NCBI RefSeq assembly: GCF_002844575.1
Contig: NZ_PIQO01000006.1
Span: forward strand, 62,001-126,000
Reading direction: 5' to 3'
DNA: 64,000 bases
DNA from: Heyndrickxia camelliae
GTDB taxonomy: Bacteria; Bacillota; Bacilli; Bacillales; Bacillaceae_C
Under the pieces are notes generated by a model. That model searched no databases. It saw only the letters and a program-made list of their open reading frames with translations, and was not told the DNA's origin. Positions 49,939-56,841 of the stretch are shown in pieces; the stretch's first letter is position 1; each line of letters begins with the position of its first letter. The translations under genes were made by a program, and so were the position numbers.

Positions 49939-50547
49939 TTATTTCGGTCTCTCAATGGAGAATACCTCACCAATTTTCGCGTAATTATTTCCCGCCAATC
50001 TACTCACTGCAGCTAAGCCTGCTTGATTAATTCTTCCTTCTTCATAAATTTCCTCGTCTATATGAAATTGCACTATTTTCCCAATAATTAAGTCACAGCC
50101 TATCGAGCTATTCTCCCCCAGTACTATGGAGTACTCCAAAGTACACTCCATCCGAACCTTAGACTCGTTAACCCCAGGCACCTTGATTTTTATACTATCA
50201 ACTAACGTTAACTCAGCCAACTCAATTTCGCTCTGATTTGACGGTAGGGTTGCAGCTGTCTGGTTTATCTTTTCGACGTTTTGTTCATCCACGATATGAA
50301 CAACAAACTCTTTGGTATGAATAATATTACGGGCAGTATCCTTTTGTTTCCCTCCTGAACGCTGTATCGATAGAGAGATCATCGGCGGATTCGATGAAAC
50401 AATACTGAAGTAGCTAAAAGGCGCTCCATTTATGATCCCATTGTCTGAAACCGACGTTACAAACGCAATGGGTCTTGGTATGATGGTTCCAATTAATAGT
50501 TTATAGTTTTCTCTTTCTGTATTTAAAGATGGGTTAATCGAAAGCAA
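49939..50547 (-). CDS. Flavin reductase / FMN-binding split-barrel protein
   Basis: A 202-residue protein of the flavin reductase-like family (NDDR fold): LLIGTIIPRPIAFVTSVSDNG at residues about 17-37, NGAPFSYFSIVSSNPPMISLS, and KDTARNIIHTKEFVVHIV. It binds FMN and may supply reduced flavin or reduce quinones. It lies between the two ring-cleaving dioxygenases, 15-24 bases from each, so it is an operon member. This gene is not part of the B. subtilis mhqNOP/mhqED sets as I know them. Confidence 0.87.
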   Translation of the reverse strand: MLSINPSLNTERENYKLLIGTIIPRPIAFVTSVSDNGIINGAPFSYFSIVSSNPPMISLSIQRSGGKQKDTARNIIHTKEFVVHIVDEQNVEKINQTAATLPSNQSEIELAELTLVDSIKIKVPGVNESKVRMECTLEYSIVLGENSSIGCDLIIGKIVQFHIDEEIYEEGRINQAGLAAVSRLAGNNYAKIGEVFSIERPK

Positions 50548-50570
50548 AGATTATCATTCCTTTCGTAAAA

Positions 50571-51509
50571 TCAATCTATTTCTTTTACTTGTATCGGAAT
50601 CAAAATATCATTCAAACGGCTTCGGTACATTTCGTATTGTGGCGGCAACATCAATTTTTCACCCATTGTCGCGTATGATTCATCATGTGCGAAACCTGGG
50701 GGATCTGTAGCAATTTCGAATAATATTTCTCCATGCTCTCTAAAGTAAATGGCGTTGAAATAATTGCGATCTCTAACAGGTGTCACTCCGTAACCATGTT
50801 TGCTGACATATTTTTGCCAATCTAATTGATCTTCATTATCTTTGGCTCTCCACGCAATATGGTGGACAGTTCCTACCCCCATTTCTCCACGCCCTACAGG
50901 AGTTAATTTTAAATCGATGATATTTCCAATATCACTTGGCGAACGGAAACGACGGATATCATTTTCTTCTCCAACAACTTCTAACCCTAACACATTTTCT
51001 AATAGTTCAGATGTTTTATCTGGGCGAGCAGATAATAAGGTAGCACCTCCAAACCCCTTTATGGAAACATCAGGTGTTACTTCTCCAAACTTCCAAGTAT
51101 TTTTTTCTCCTTCTTCTCTTTCAACAATTTCCAAATGAAGACCATGTGGGTCATCAAATTCTAAATAGGTCTCTCCAAACCGTTCTGTATTATCATAGGG
51201 AATATTAAACTTTGTTAACCGTTTTTCCCAAAAATCCATTGCCCCTCTTGGAACTACGTAAGAAGTGACTCCTACTTGACCACTTCCAATTTTCCCTTGC
51301 ACAGCATCTGCCCATGGAAAAAAGGTAATGATAGTCCCAGGCTTTCCACCCTCGTCTCCGAAATAAAGATGATATGTTCCTGGATCATCAAAATTTATAG
51401 TCTTCTTAACCAAGCGTAAACCTAAAACCCCCGCATAAAAATCTACATTCTCCTGTGGATGTCCTACAATTGCTGTTATATGGTGAATTCCCATTGTTTG
51501 CTTATTCAT
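50571..51509 (-). CDS. mhqO: Ring-cleaving dioxygenase, VOC family (MhqO/MhqE-like), first copy
   Basis: A 312-residue two-module VOC dioxygenase with MGIHHITAIVGHPQENVDFY at the N-terminus, LHLEIVEREEGE, TVHHIAWRAKDNED and ILFEIATDPPGF. Expected to open hydroquinone or catechol rings. I chose ATG 51,509 after AAAGGA; the frame is open three codons further. It is the first intact gene of the operon, about 345 bases from the MhqR-type operator, with a decayed mhqN in between. Confidence 0.87.
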   Translation of the reverse strand: MNKQTMGIHHITAIVGHPQENVDFYAGVLGLRLVKKTINFDDPGTYHLYFGDEGGKPGTIITFFPWADAVQGKIGSGQVGVTSYVVPRGAMDFWEKRLTKFNIPYDNTERFGETYLEFDDPHGLHLEIVEREEGEKNTWKFGEVTPDVSIKGFGGATLLSARPDKTSELLENVLGLEVVGEENDIRRFRSPSDIGNIIDLKLTPVGRGEMGVGTVHHIAWRAKDNEDQLDWQKYVSKHGYGVTPVRDRNYFNAIYFREHGEILFEIATDPPGFAHDESYATMGEKLMLPPQYEMYRSRLNDILIPIQVKEID

Positions 51510-51683
51510 TCCACACACGTCCTTTCAATAATTTTTTAAATAAGGTACAAAAATTAACTTCTGGAGTTTTAGAAGGCATTCTATCCACTAAGATTAAGAA
51601 TTACTGCAATTGAACTTTGAATTTTATATTGTCCATTCGCAGTTTGCCTCACTTTTACCTATATCAAACAATCAATTGACCAG

Positions 51684-51776
51684 CTACTTTGTATGTTTCC
51701 GTTTAGATGGAGTCAATTTTACAAGTTCACAAATATTAATAAGTTCCTCTCTTGCGATCAAGCATTGCATTATCAT
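51684..51776 (-). pseudogene. mhqN: Decayed nitroreductase gene (mhqN remnant)
   Basis: A 30-codon open stretch contains REELINICELVKLTPS and then KHTK before a stop. This resembles the conserved N-terminal part of MhqN-type nitroreductases (K-E-D-L-x4-ELVxLAPS ... QHTK). The residues between are deleted or scrambled and neighbouring frames are broken. Its place between the operator and mhqO is where mhqN stands in B. subtilis mhqNOP. Identification rests on a short match from memory. Confidence 0.5.
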
Positions 51777-51853
51777 GAATAATACTTATAAACCTTCTTT
51801 TCACCAAGACAATAATTTAGGTTATTTCAACTCCTTTTGTTTCGTATACCGAA

Positions 51854-51871
51854 TATCTCAATTTCGAGATA
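51854..51871 (-). promoter_or_regulatory. MhqR-type operator
   Basis: The inverted repeat TATCTCAATTTCGAGATA matches the MhqR box known upstream of mhqNOP and azoR2 in B. subtilis (TATCTCGAATTCGAGATA) at 16 of 18 positions. It overlaps the -10 of the promoter at 51,868-51,895. Confidence 0.82.
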
Positions 51872-51895
51872 TTAAACAAAAAAATATGCTTTGCA
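51868..51895 (-). promoter_or_regulatory. Promoter of the mhq operon
   Basis: Minus strand: -35 TTGCAA, a 16-base spacer and -10 TAATAT, with the operator covering the -10. It drives transcription toward mhqO. The stretch 51,896-52,246 shows no convincing gene. Confidence 0.65.
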
Positions 51896-52246
51896 ACTTT
51901 AAATTTATTAATCAGGTTACTAAAAGTAAGTAACTGTTCGTTTGTAAGTATTATATACAACTAATCTGTAAAAGTAAAGAGTATTTTTTAAGTTATTTTT
52001 TACCGTTTAGCCGAACGAACTGTTTCCACTTTTTTAATAACAGAATCCTCCCTTTAAAGAATCTCTAATGCTCACTGGTATATTAAAAAGTGACATATCT
52101 GGTCACTTGTTCAACTATTCCATTTAACAATGAATGGTTTTCGAAGAAGTTTACTCTGAAATATCGTGCTGCTTCATCCGCTCAAAATGTTGTTCGGCAT
52201 TTCCCTCTACTCACTGAACTTTATTCAAATAAAGGTATATCTTCAC

Positions 52247-52381
52247 CTAAGCATACTTTAAAAATAGGCTTGTTATAAGTGATGTTGATTTGCTTTTATT
52301 TAATTTCTCCAATAAAAACCTTCCTGTTATTTCAATGGCTTTATCCATATCATGTTGACATTGCTTCAACCTCATAACATC
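52247..52381 (-). other. Alternative recombinase tail used in the excised circle
   Basis: After excision the recombinase frame (…R-Q at the hexamer) would continue here for 44 codons ([20 protein letters not shown]..., ending FLKYA) to TAG at 52,247. In the chromosome this stretch is not connected to the gene. This is a prediction from joining the ends; expression is untested. Confidence 0.6.
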
Positions 52382-52581
52382 TTGACGATATGAGCAACTA
52401 AGCGTAAATTATGCTCAATTAAAATGTTCCGGGCTTCTTCATCGCCCTCAGCCATTTTCCGCAAATACTTCCGTTCATCGCTGGCTGAGAGCGGCTGTGG
52501 AAAAGCGTTATTTTTTACATAGGAAACCAAAAAAAACAGTTCTTTAAATAAATAACCGATTGCAGTTAAGATTCCGGACAT
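52372..52581 (-). CDS. sigK: sigK 5' half (spoIVCB segment, pro-sigma-K N-terminus)
   Basis: A 69-codon ORF starting [17 protein letters not shown]. The hydrophobic first 20 residues are the pro-sequence removed by SpoIVFB, with mature sigma-K expected to begin at [10 protein letters not shown]. It then covers region 1.2/2.1 to [10 protein letters not shown], where the crossover hexamer lies; the last residues before the stop (KML) come from the element. ATG 52,581 has a strong GGAGGTG six bases upstream; the open frame reaching further upstream is not coding. Joined to 38,113-38,644 it gives full-length pro-sigma-K. Confidence 0.96.
   Translation of the reverse strand: MSGILTAIGYLFKELFFLVSYVKNNAFPQPLSASDERKYLRKMAEGDEEARNILIEHNLRLVAHIVKML
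52382..52387. other. Right crossover hexamer of the sigK element
   Basis: TTGACG, same orientation as at 38,639-38,644. Arms CTCATA (52,371-52,376) and TATGAG (52,389-52,394) flank it. Confidence 0.85.
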
Positions 52582-52754
52582 TTTTTCACCTCCGTTAGGC
52601 AGTTGCCTATAGTAATGCTTATGTGTAACGGAGGTTAATTGTGTCTGTCCGAGGGATAAATTTAGCAGGTAAATTCTGCCTCCTTTCTTATCCTCACTTT
52701 CATCCATCCCCACTGTCCACCTATGGCGGACAATTTGTCAAAATGTCCATGAGT

Positions 52755-52767
52755 GGTGCCTGGCACC
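52755..52767. repeat. Palindrome GGTGCCTGGCACC
   Basis: A perfect 13-base palindrome (odd centre) directly after the stop of the MFS gene. Next to it, GGACAATTT (52,730-52,738) pairs with AAATGTCC (52,741-52,748). It may be a terminator or small mobile palindrome. Confidence 0.6.
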
Positions 52768-53961
52768 CTATACGGTGGAGACTTTCTTTAGTGGTTTTTG
52801 TTTTGCTAGGTAGGCCATTCCCATTGCAGCTATTAGGAGTATTCCGGTTACGAAAAATACTGTTTGTATCGGGAATATTCCGCCAATGAACCCGCCAATC
52901 ATTGGTCCGATCATGCCGCCAATTTGGTTAGCGGTTTGATTTAAGCCAAAAGCACGTCCTCTGAAATCTTCTCTGGTGGAGCGGACGACAAGTCCGTTGA
53001 TAGCAGGAAATACGGCACAAAAGAAAATTCCGAACATAAAACGGACGATTGAAAATCCCCAAATATGACCAAATATCATTTGGGCAAAGGTACCGATTGC
53101 CCCTCCTAGAAGCCCTATTATTAATACTTTTCGGAAGCCGACTTTATCCGCGAATTTTCCCCAAAACGGCCCGAAGATGACACTAGCAATGCCAGGCAAT
53201 GAAAATACTACCCCTGCTATAAATGATGCATTTTCCGCAGCTCCGCCTAGCTTTACAATATATAATGGAAGAACTGGTTCAATCGTCATTAATGAGCATG
53301 ACGTAATGACTGTCATAAACATCACAATCATAAATGTGCGGTTGGCTGCGGCTTCCTTAATATCCATCAACACAGAGCCTTTAGATTTGTTTGGAGTAAA
53401 GTTTTTTTCTTTGACCCAAAAAATTACTAACATAGTAGATAAAAAGACAAGAATACCAGCGCTTGCAAAGGCAAAGCGATTTCCTGCTATTTCGGCTATC
53501 CCTCCACCTAATAATGGGCCAACAACACCTCCTGAGGCTGTAGCAGTTGAAATCATGGCAAGTGCATAACCTACTTTGTCGTTAGGTGTATTCGTTCCAA
53601 TTAGCGCAATTGCTCCTGGTATATACCCAGATAAGAGTCCTTGCATTATCCTTAAAAGTAGTAATTCATAAGGATTTGTTACAAAGGCCGTAAGTGTATA
53701 GATGACAAACAGTGCTATGCCTGCCCTTATGATCATTGGCTTGCGGCCATAACGGTCAGACAGTCTTCCCCAGTAAGGCGAAGCAATGGCACCTGCAAAA
53801 AAAGCCGCACTAAATAATATCCCCGACCACACTTCTGTATGTTCCTGTACGCCAATTTGAAGAAGAAATAGTGGCAAAAAAGGAATAACCATTGAGTAGC
53901 TGGCAGAAGTAAAAAACGCACCAACCCAAAGTATCCATAAGTTACGCTTCCAATACGTCAT
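52768..53961 (-). CDS. MFS multidrug-type exporter
   Basis: A 397-residue, 12-helix major facilitator. The loop 2-3 motif is GRLSDRYGRKPMI (about 66-78), and motif C-like GGVVGPLLGGGIAE (about 140) indicates a drug:H+ antiporter; the second-half repeat is FGPFWGKFADKVGFRK. Substrate is unknown. It is monocistronic, about 190 bases upstream of sigK's 5' half on the same strand, and not part of the excised element. Confidence 0.87.
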   Translation of the reverse strand: MTYWKRNLWILWVGAFFTSASYSMVIPFLPLFLLQIGVQEHTEVWSGILFSAAFFAGAIASPYWGRLSDRYGRKPMIIRAGIALFVIYTLTAFVTNPYELLLLRIMQGLLSGYIPGAIALIGTNTPNDKVGYALAMISTATASGGVVGPLLGGGIAEIAGNRFAFASAGILVFLSTMLVIFWVKEKNFTPNKSKGSVLMDIKEAAANRTFMIVMFMTVITSCSLMTIEPVLPLYIVKLGGAAENASFIAGVVFSLPGIASVIFGPFWGKFADKVGFRKVLIIGLLGGAIGTFAQMIFGHIWGFSIVRFMFGIFFCAVFPAINGLVVRSTREDFRGRAFGLNQTANQIGGMIGPMIGGFIGGIFPIQTVFFVTGILLIAAMGMAYLAKQKPLKKVSTV

Positions 53962-54163
53962 AATGACTTCTCTCCTTAAAGTTCTCCCGAATAATGTTTA
54001 GTGAATCGAAATATTTCCAAAAGCAATCATACCATAATTTTTCACATCGTACATGGACTATTTTAAATAATTTATATTTTAAAAGAATACAATTTTCTTG
54101 TTTACTTGTCTCAAATAAACAAACACAGTAGCTATGCAACATCGTATGTAAAACTCAAGAAAA

Positions 54164-54196
54164 TATAAAAAGCAGAAGGGATATCCCTTCCGCTTA
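54164..54196 (-). terminator. Terminator of the sedolisin gene
   Basis: The stem AGCAGAAGGGA/TCCCTTCCGCT (one mismatch) overlaps the stop codon, with an A run on plus. Confidence 0.87.
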
Positions 54197-55804
54197 TTGA
54201 ACAATCAAATTTGAAGAAAAATAAGCTGACAGTGCATTTAATAGCTTCAAACCATCAATACTCCCTAGCCCTGTACAAGGGTCCCAGCCAACTGTTGCCG
54301 CATAAGAACCATTCCCGACTGTATCATTGTTACCATCTGTAATATCCCGAAAGCTGTTATTTGAAGAAGTCATCTGATAAAAAAAGGGAGTAATAAAACC
54401 AATTGGACGCCCTAGCTGCTGATTTAAATTAGCAACTAATCCTGCATAAAGTGGAGCTACTGCACTTGTGCCCCCAAATACATATTCTTGACCACCCACT
54501 AAGATTTTATATCCAGTTAATGGATCTGCATTTCCGGCTACATCCGGAACTCCTCTTCTTTCATTCTGTATCTCCTCTTGAGAGTTCTGCAGATTTTTTT
54601 GCCATTCAGGCGACATGAAGTAAGAGCTAAATCCACCTCCAGTAGATCCATTGTTTACTTCGTTCCAAACAATTTCACGAGCAATGGAACCATTTATTCC
54701 CTCTAAACGAGTTCCACCGCATCCTATTACAAATGGACTTGACGCCGGAAAATCAACATGGACGGTTCCGTCATCCACACCATCGGAGGAACCATTGTCC
54801 CCCGATGCACAGAGAATGGTAATTCCTAGGGCTGCTGCATCTTTAAATGCCTTATTCATAGCATCCATTGCCTGTTTTGTCCAACTTTTTTCAGGAGCAC
54901 CCCAACTAATGGAAATAACAGAAGGTTTATTTACCTTATCATGGATAGCAGTTGTAATGGCTTTTAAGAATCCTGCATCTGAGTTTGGAGCAAAATATAC
55001 TGCTATTTTAGCATTCGGTGCAACTGCTGCGGCAATTTCAATATCTAAAGCAACTTCACCATCAGGACCATTCGCGTCACCGGTGGGTGAATTTTTTGCT
55101 CCATCGACTTCTATATCAACAATTTCCGGTGCGGGAACACCCAGCCTAGAAAAATATTGATCGATATCATCCTTAAGGTAGCCTCCACCTAACTCAATAA
55201 TTCCGATGCATTGTTCACTACAATCTATATCCTGCGGAAAGTTATACAATTTTGCTATTTCTAAAGGGGTAAAGGAGGATGGTTGCCCATTTTTTCTCAT
55301 CCGTATATCACCGTTTTGCATAAGTCGAAAATGCGCTTTTGTTTGTGGCCGATTATCCAATCCCAAAACTGCATGAATAATATGCGAAAGCTTTTGAGGT
55401 ATGTGAACATATCCATTTCTGCCTCGGTAATGGAAATGAGGGTGTTCATAGTCTGCCATTTCCACTTGAAATGCTCTGGATAAATTCTCAATGGATCCTG
55501 TTAAACTTACAATACCTGAAGATGAAATGGTTTCATTTATTTTAAGACCATATTCATCAGCAAAATCCTCAAGAATTTTCAAATCATCAGGATGAATAAA
55601 AAAGTTCTTTTCAAACATCTCGTGTGTATAGTGTATTTTGGAGAATTGACAATCATTTAATATTGCGGAAGAATCTTTATCCTTACTATGGCGACGCACA
55701 ATAACCAAAACAGAAATCTCATCATTTAGATTTGCTTCACTTGCTCTTCGTGCATTAGGAAGAATTTTTCTTTCACTGCCAATAATTTGAACATGCTTGT
55801 CCAT
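54194..55804 (-). CDS. Sedolisin-type serine-carboxyl protease (kumamolisin-like)
   Basis: A 536-residue prepro-protease of peptidase family S53. The N-terminal pro-domain (about 30-170) ends near HFRLMQNG. The catalytic domain has Glu/Asp in DGEVALDIEIA (about 250-260), the oxyanion Asp in CASGDNGSSDG (about 340), and the nucleophile in GGTSAVAPL (about 450). The calcium site is FRDITDGNND with GWDPCTGLGS at the C-terminus. Such enzymes are secreted and active at acid pH. No classical signal peptide is visible, as in kumamolisin itself. It lies downstream of the 48-residue peptide array but has its own unit. Confidence 0.93.
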   Translation of the reverse strand: MDKHVQIIGSERKILPNARRASEANLNDEISVLVIVRRHSKDKDSSAILNDCQFSKIHYTHEMFEKNFFIHPDDLKILEDFADEYGLKINETISSSGIVSLTGSIENLSRAFQVEMADYEHPHFHYRGRNGYVHIPQKLSHIIHAVLGLDNRPQTKAHFRLMQNGDIRMRKNGQPSSFTPLEIAKLYNFPQDIDCSEQCIGIIELGGGYLKDDIDQYFSRLGVPAPEIVDIEVDGAKNSPTGDANGPDGEVALDIEIAAAVAPNAKIAVYFAPNSDAGFLKAITTAIHDKVNKPSVISISWGAPEKSWTKQAMDAMNKAFKDAAALGITILCASGDNGSSDGVDDGTVHVDFPASSPFVIGCGGTRLEGINGSIAREIVWNEVNNGSTGGGFSSYFMSPEWQKNLQNSQEEIQNERRGVPDVAGNADPLTGYKILVGGQEYVFGGTSAVAPLYAGLVANLNQQLGRPIGFITPFFYQMTSSNNSFRDITDGNNDTVGNGSYAATVGWDPCTGLGSIDGLKLLNALSAYFSSNLIVQ

Positions 55805-55917
55805 TTAGTCCATCTCCTTTCACTATTTCATTCTATTTTACTTCATAATTCACTTGGTTTTCATGATATATCTGACTTATATTAATATTCGGTATATTTT
55901 ACCTACAAAAATATAAT

Positions 55918-55946
55918 AAAAAAAAGCTGACATAAAATCTGTCAGC
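55918..55946 (-). terminator. Terminator of the small-protein array
   Basis: The stem GCTGACA/TGTCAGC with a run of at least eight T on the minus strand, overlapping the stop of the last small ORF. Confidence 0.9.
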
Positions 55947-56091
55947 CCTCATTTATATTTTTTGTCTTTTCTTTAATCTTATCGTCCAAACTAAAATGTG
56001 TAAAAACATCAATATCCCCCTTATCTTCGACAGTTAGGCGGAATCTTTCTCCACCCACATGAAATTTAGTCTTTTGATTTGAAATACGCAA
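55942..56091 (-). CDS. Small hypothetical protein at the end of the array
   Basis: A 49-codon frame starting at TTG 56,091 (RISNQKTKFHVGGERFRL then TVEDKGDIDVFTHFSL). GGAGAGG lies 11 bases upstream, a long spacing. A better-spaced ATG at 56,096 in another frame gives only 20 residues (MFCVFQIKRLNFMWVEKDSA) and overlaps this one. The 49-residue product has the amino-acid mix of a real small beta/alpha protein. I do not recognise it. It is the last ORF before the terminator. Confidence 0.5.
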   Translation of the reverse strand: MRISNQKTKFHVGGERFRLTVEDKGDIDVFTHFSLDDKIKEKTKNINEG

Positions 56092-56125
56092 AACATTTTT
56101 AACCTCTCCTTACTATTTTGATAGT

Positions 56126-56272
56126 TTAAAAATAATTTCTTAAAAGAATTTCACTATGTTTTAATTTATTTTCTTCGTAAATTCTTGCTATATTTTCTTC
56201 ATGTAAATACTCTTCGGTCGTTTTTCTTCGCTTTTTAATAGTAACCGTAATAAAAATCAAATTGAGCGTCAT
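56126..56272 (-). CDS. 48-residue tandem small protein D (YrzI-like)
   Basis: The fourth paralogue of the array: MTLNLIFITVTIKKRRKTTE, then EEYLHEENIARIYEENKLKH and a LLRNYF end. The start ATG follows GGGAGGTGATAATA. N-terminal hydrophobic strand, a basic turn, then a charged helix. The size, MxLNxxF opening and tandem layout recall the Bacillus YrzI family of tandem small proteins. In B. subtilis the yrzI mRNA is a reported target of the ribosome-associated endonuclease Rae1. Function is unknown. Confidence 0.8.
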   Translation of the reverse strand: MTLNLIFITVTIKKRRKTTEEYLHEENIARIYEENKLKHSEILLRNYF

Positions 56273-56309
56273 TATTATCACCTCCCTATATTTCCCATTC
56301 AATATAAGA

Positions 56310-56456
56310 TTAATAAAGTTTCCTCATTACCATATCTGCATGCCTAAGTTTGTTATTCTCATACACCTCTATACTAAGCTGTTCTCTTTTGTATTGCTCT
56401 GTCGTCTTTACAGGTATTTTAATATTTATCTTTGTAAAAAATAGATTCAGTATCAT
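56310..56456 (-). CDS. 48-residue tandem small protein C (YrzI-like)
   Basis: The third paralogue: starts MILNLFFTKINIKIPVKTTE and ends with the shared NKLRHADMVMRKLY pattern. It is the most diverged copy in its middle (QYKREQLSIEVYEN). ATG 56,456 follows GGTGGTAAAT. Exactly 48 residues, like its three neighbours, with a 37-base gap to the next. Confidence 0.8.
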   Translation of the reverse strand: MILNLFFTKINIKIPVKTTEQYKREQLSIEVYENNKLRHADMVMRKLY

Positions 56457-56480
56457 ATTTACCACCACCTGGCGCTCTAA

Positions 56481-56627
56481 TTAGTAATAGTGCCTTAACA
56501 TCCCTTCGTTATGTTTTAACTTGTTTTGCTCCAAAATGTTCGCTATATGCTGCAATTGTTTGTATTCCTTTATTGCTTTTGCTTTCTTTCTTATACTCCA
56601 GTTTGAAAATATTACATTCAGTATCAT
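56481..56627 (-). CDS. 48-residue tandem small protein B (YrzI-like)
   Basis: The second paralogue: MILNVIFSNWSIRKKAKAIK, then EYKQLQHIANILEQNKLKHN and MLRHYY. It is about 65 percent identical to copy A by eye, so these two are the most recent duplicates. ATG 56,627 follows GGTGGTGATAGGT. Confidence 0.82.
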   Translation of the reverse strand: MILNVIFSNWSIRKKAKAIKEYKQLQHIANILEQNKLKHNEGMLRHYY

Positions 56628-56653
56628 ACCTATCACCACCTATTGTTGTGGAC

Positions 56654-56800
56654 TTAGTAATAATGTCTTAACATCATGTCATTATGCTTTAACTTGTTTT
56701 TCTCTAAAATGTCGGCTATATGTTGCACCTGTTTGTATTCTTTTATTGCATTGTTTTTCTTTTTTACCTTCATTTTTGTAAAGATTATATTGAGTAACAT
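56654..56800 (-). CDS. 48-residue tandem small protein A (YrzI-like)
   Basis: The first paralogue: MLLNIIFTKMKVKKKNNAIK, then EYKQVQHIADILEKNKLKHN and MMLRHYY. ATG 56,800 follows GGTGGTGATTAGA, which overlaps the end of an 11-codon leader ORF. It shares M-x-LN-x-x-F, a lysine-rich turn, EY, NKL(K/R)H and an aromatic C-terminus with copies B-D. Confidence 0.82.
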   Translation of the reverse strand: MLLNIIFTKMKVKKKNNAIKEYKQVQHIADILEKNKLKHNDMMLRHYY

Positions 56801-56805
56801 TCTAA

Positions 56806-56841
56806 TCACCACCTAAAAATAAATAAGCCGCAGAAAGTCAT
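56806..56841 (-). CDS. 11-residue leader ORF
   Basis: ATG ... TGA encoding MTFCGLFIFRW, with AGGAGG five bases before the ATG. Its stop lies five bases before the start of protein A, and its last codons form A's ribosome site. The ORF and its ribosome site lie within the loop and arm of the hairpin 56,824-56,860. Translation is plausible but unproven. Confidence 0.45.
   Translation of the reverse strand: MTFCGLFIFRW

Larger units (their letters stand above)
38639..52387. mobile_element. sigK intervening (skin-type) element, 13,743 bp
   Basis: Bounded by direct repeats TTGACG at 38,639-38,644 and 52,382-52,387. Removing the DNA between them joins ...GCTCATATCGTC to AAAAAGTTTGAA on the coding strand and restores an open sigK ([10 protein letters not shown]). 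The element has a serine recombinase at one edge and resistance/transport cargo, with no capsid, tail, replication or lysis genes that I can recognise. In sporulating Bacilli such elements are cut out only in the mother cell, so the germ line keeps them. The right edge also carries arms CTCATA/TATGAG around the hexamer, a plausible recombinase half-site pair. Confidence 0.93.

Noticed and set aside
51610-51933. A 107-codon plus-strand ORF
   Set aside because: No ribosome site, unnatural composition, and it lies opposite the mhq promoter, operator and mhqN remnant.
52090-52278. A 62-codon plus-strand ORF at the right edge of the sigK element
   Set aside because: No ribosome site, and it overlaps the predicted recombinase tail on the other strand; no family pattern.
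38639-52387. Calling the block a prophage
   Set aside because: No capsid, tail, portal, terminase, lysis or phage replication gene is visible; only the recombinase is phage-like.
52372-52713. Longer version of the sigK 5' ORF (113 codons)
   Set aside because: The first 44 codons lie upstream of a strong GGAGGTG and do not resemble sigma-K; the 69-codon form fits the known pro-sequence.
56521-56781. Plus-strand ORF of 86 codons across the small-protein array
   Set aside because: It is the antisense shadow of the tandem 48-residue genes, which have ribosome sites and share a pattern on the minus strand.
56250-56820. A CRISPR-like array suggested by regular spacing of similar segments
   Set aside because: The period (about 150-180 bases) is that of tandem paralogous ORFs; similarity follows codons and there are no short identical repeats with unique spacers.
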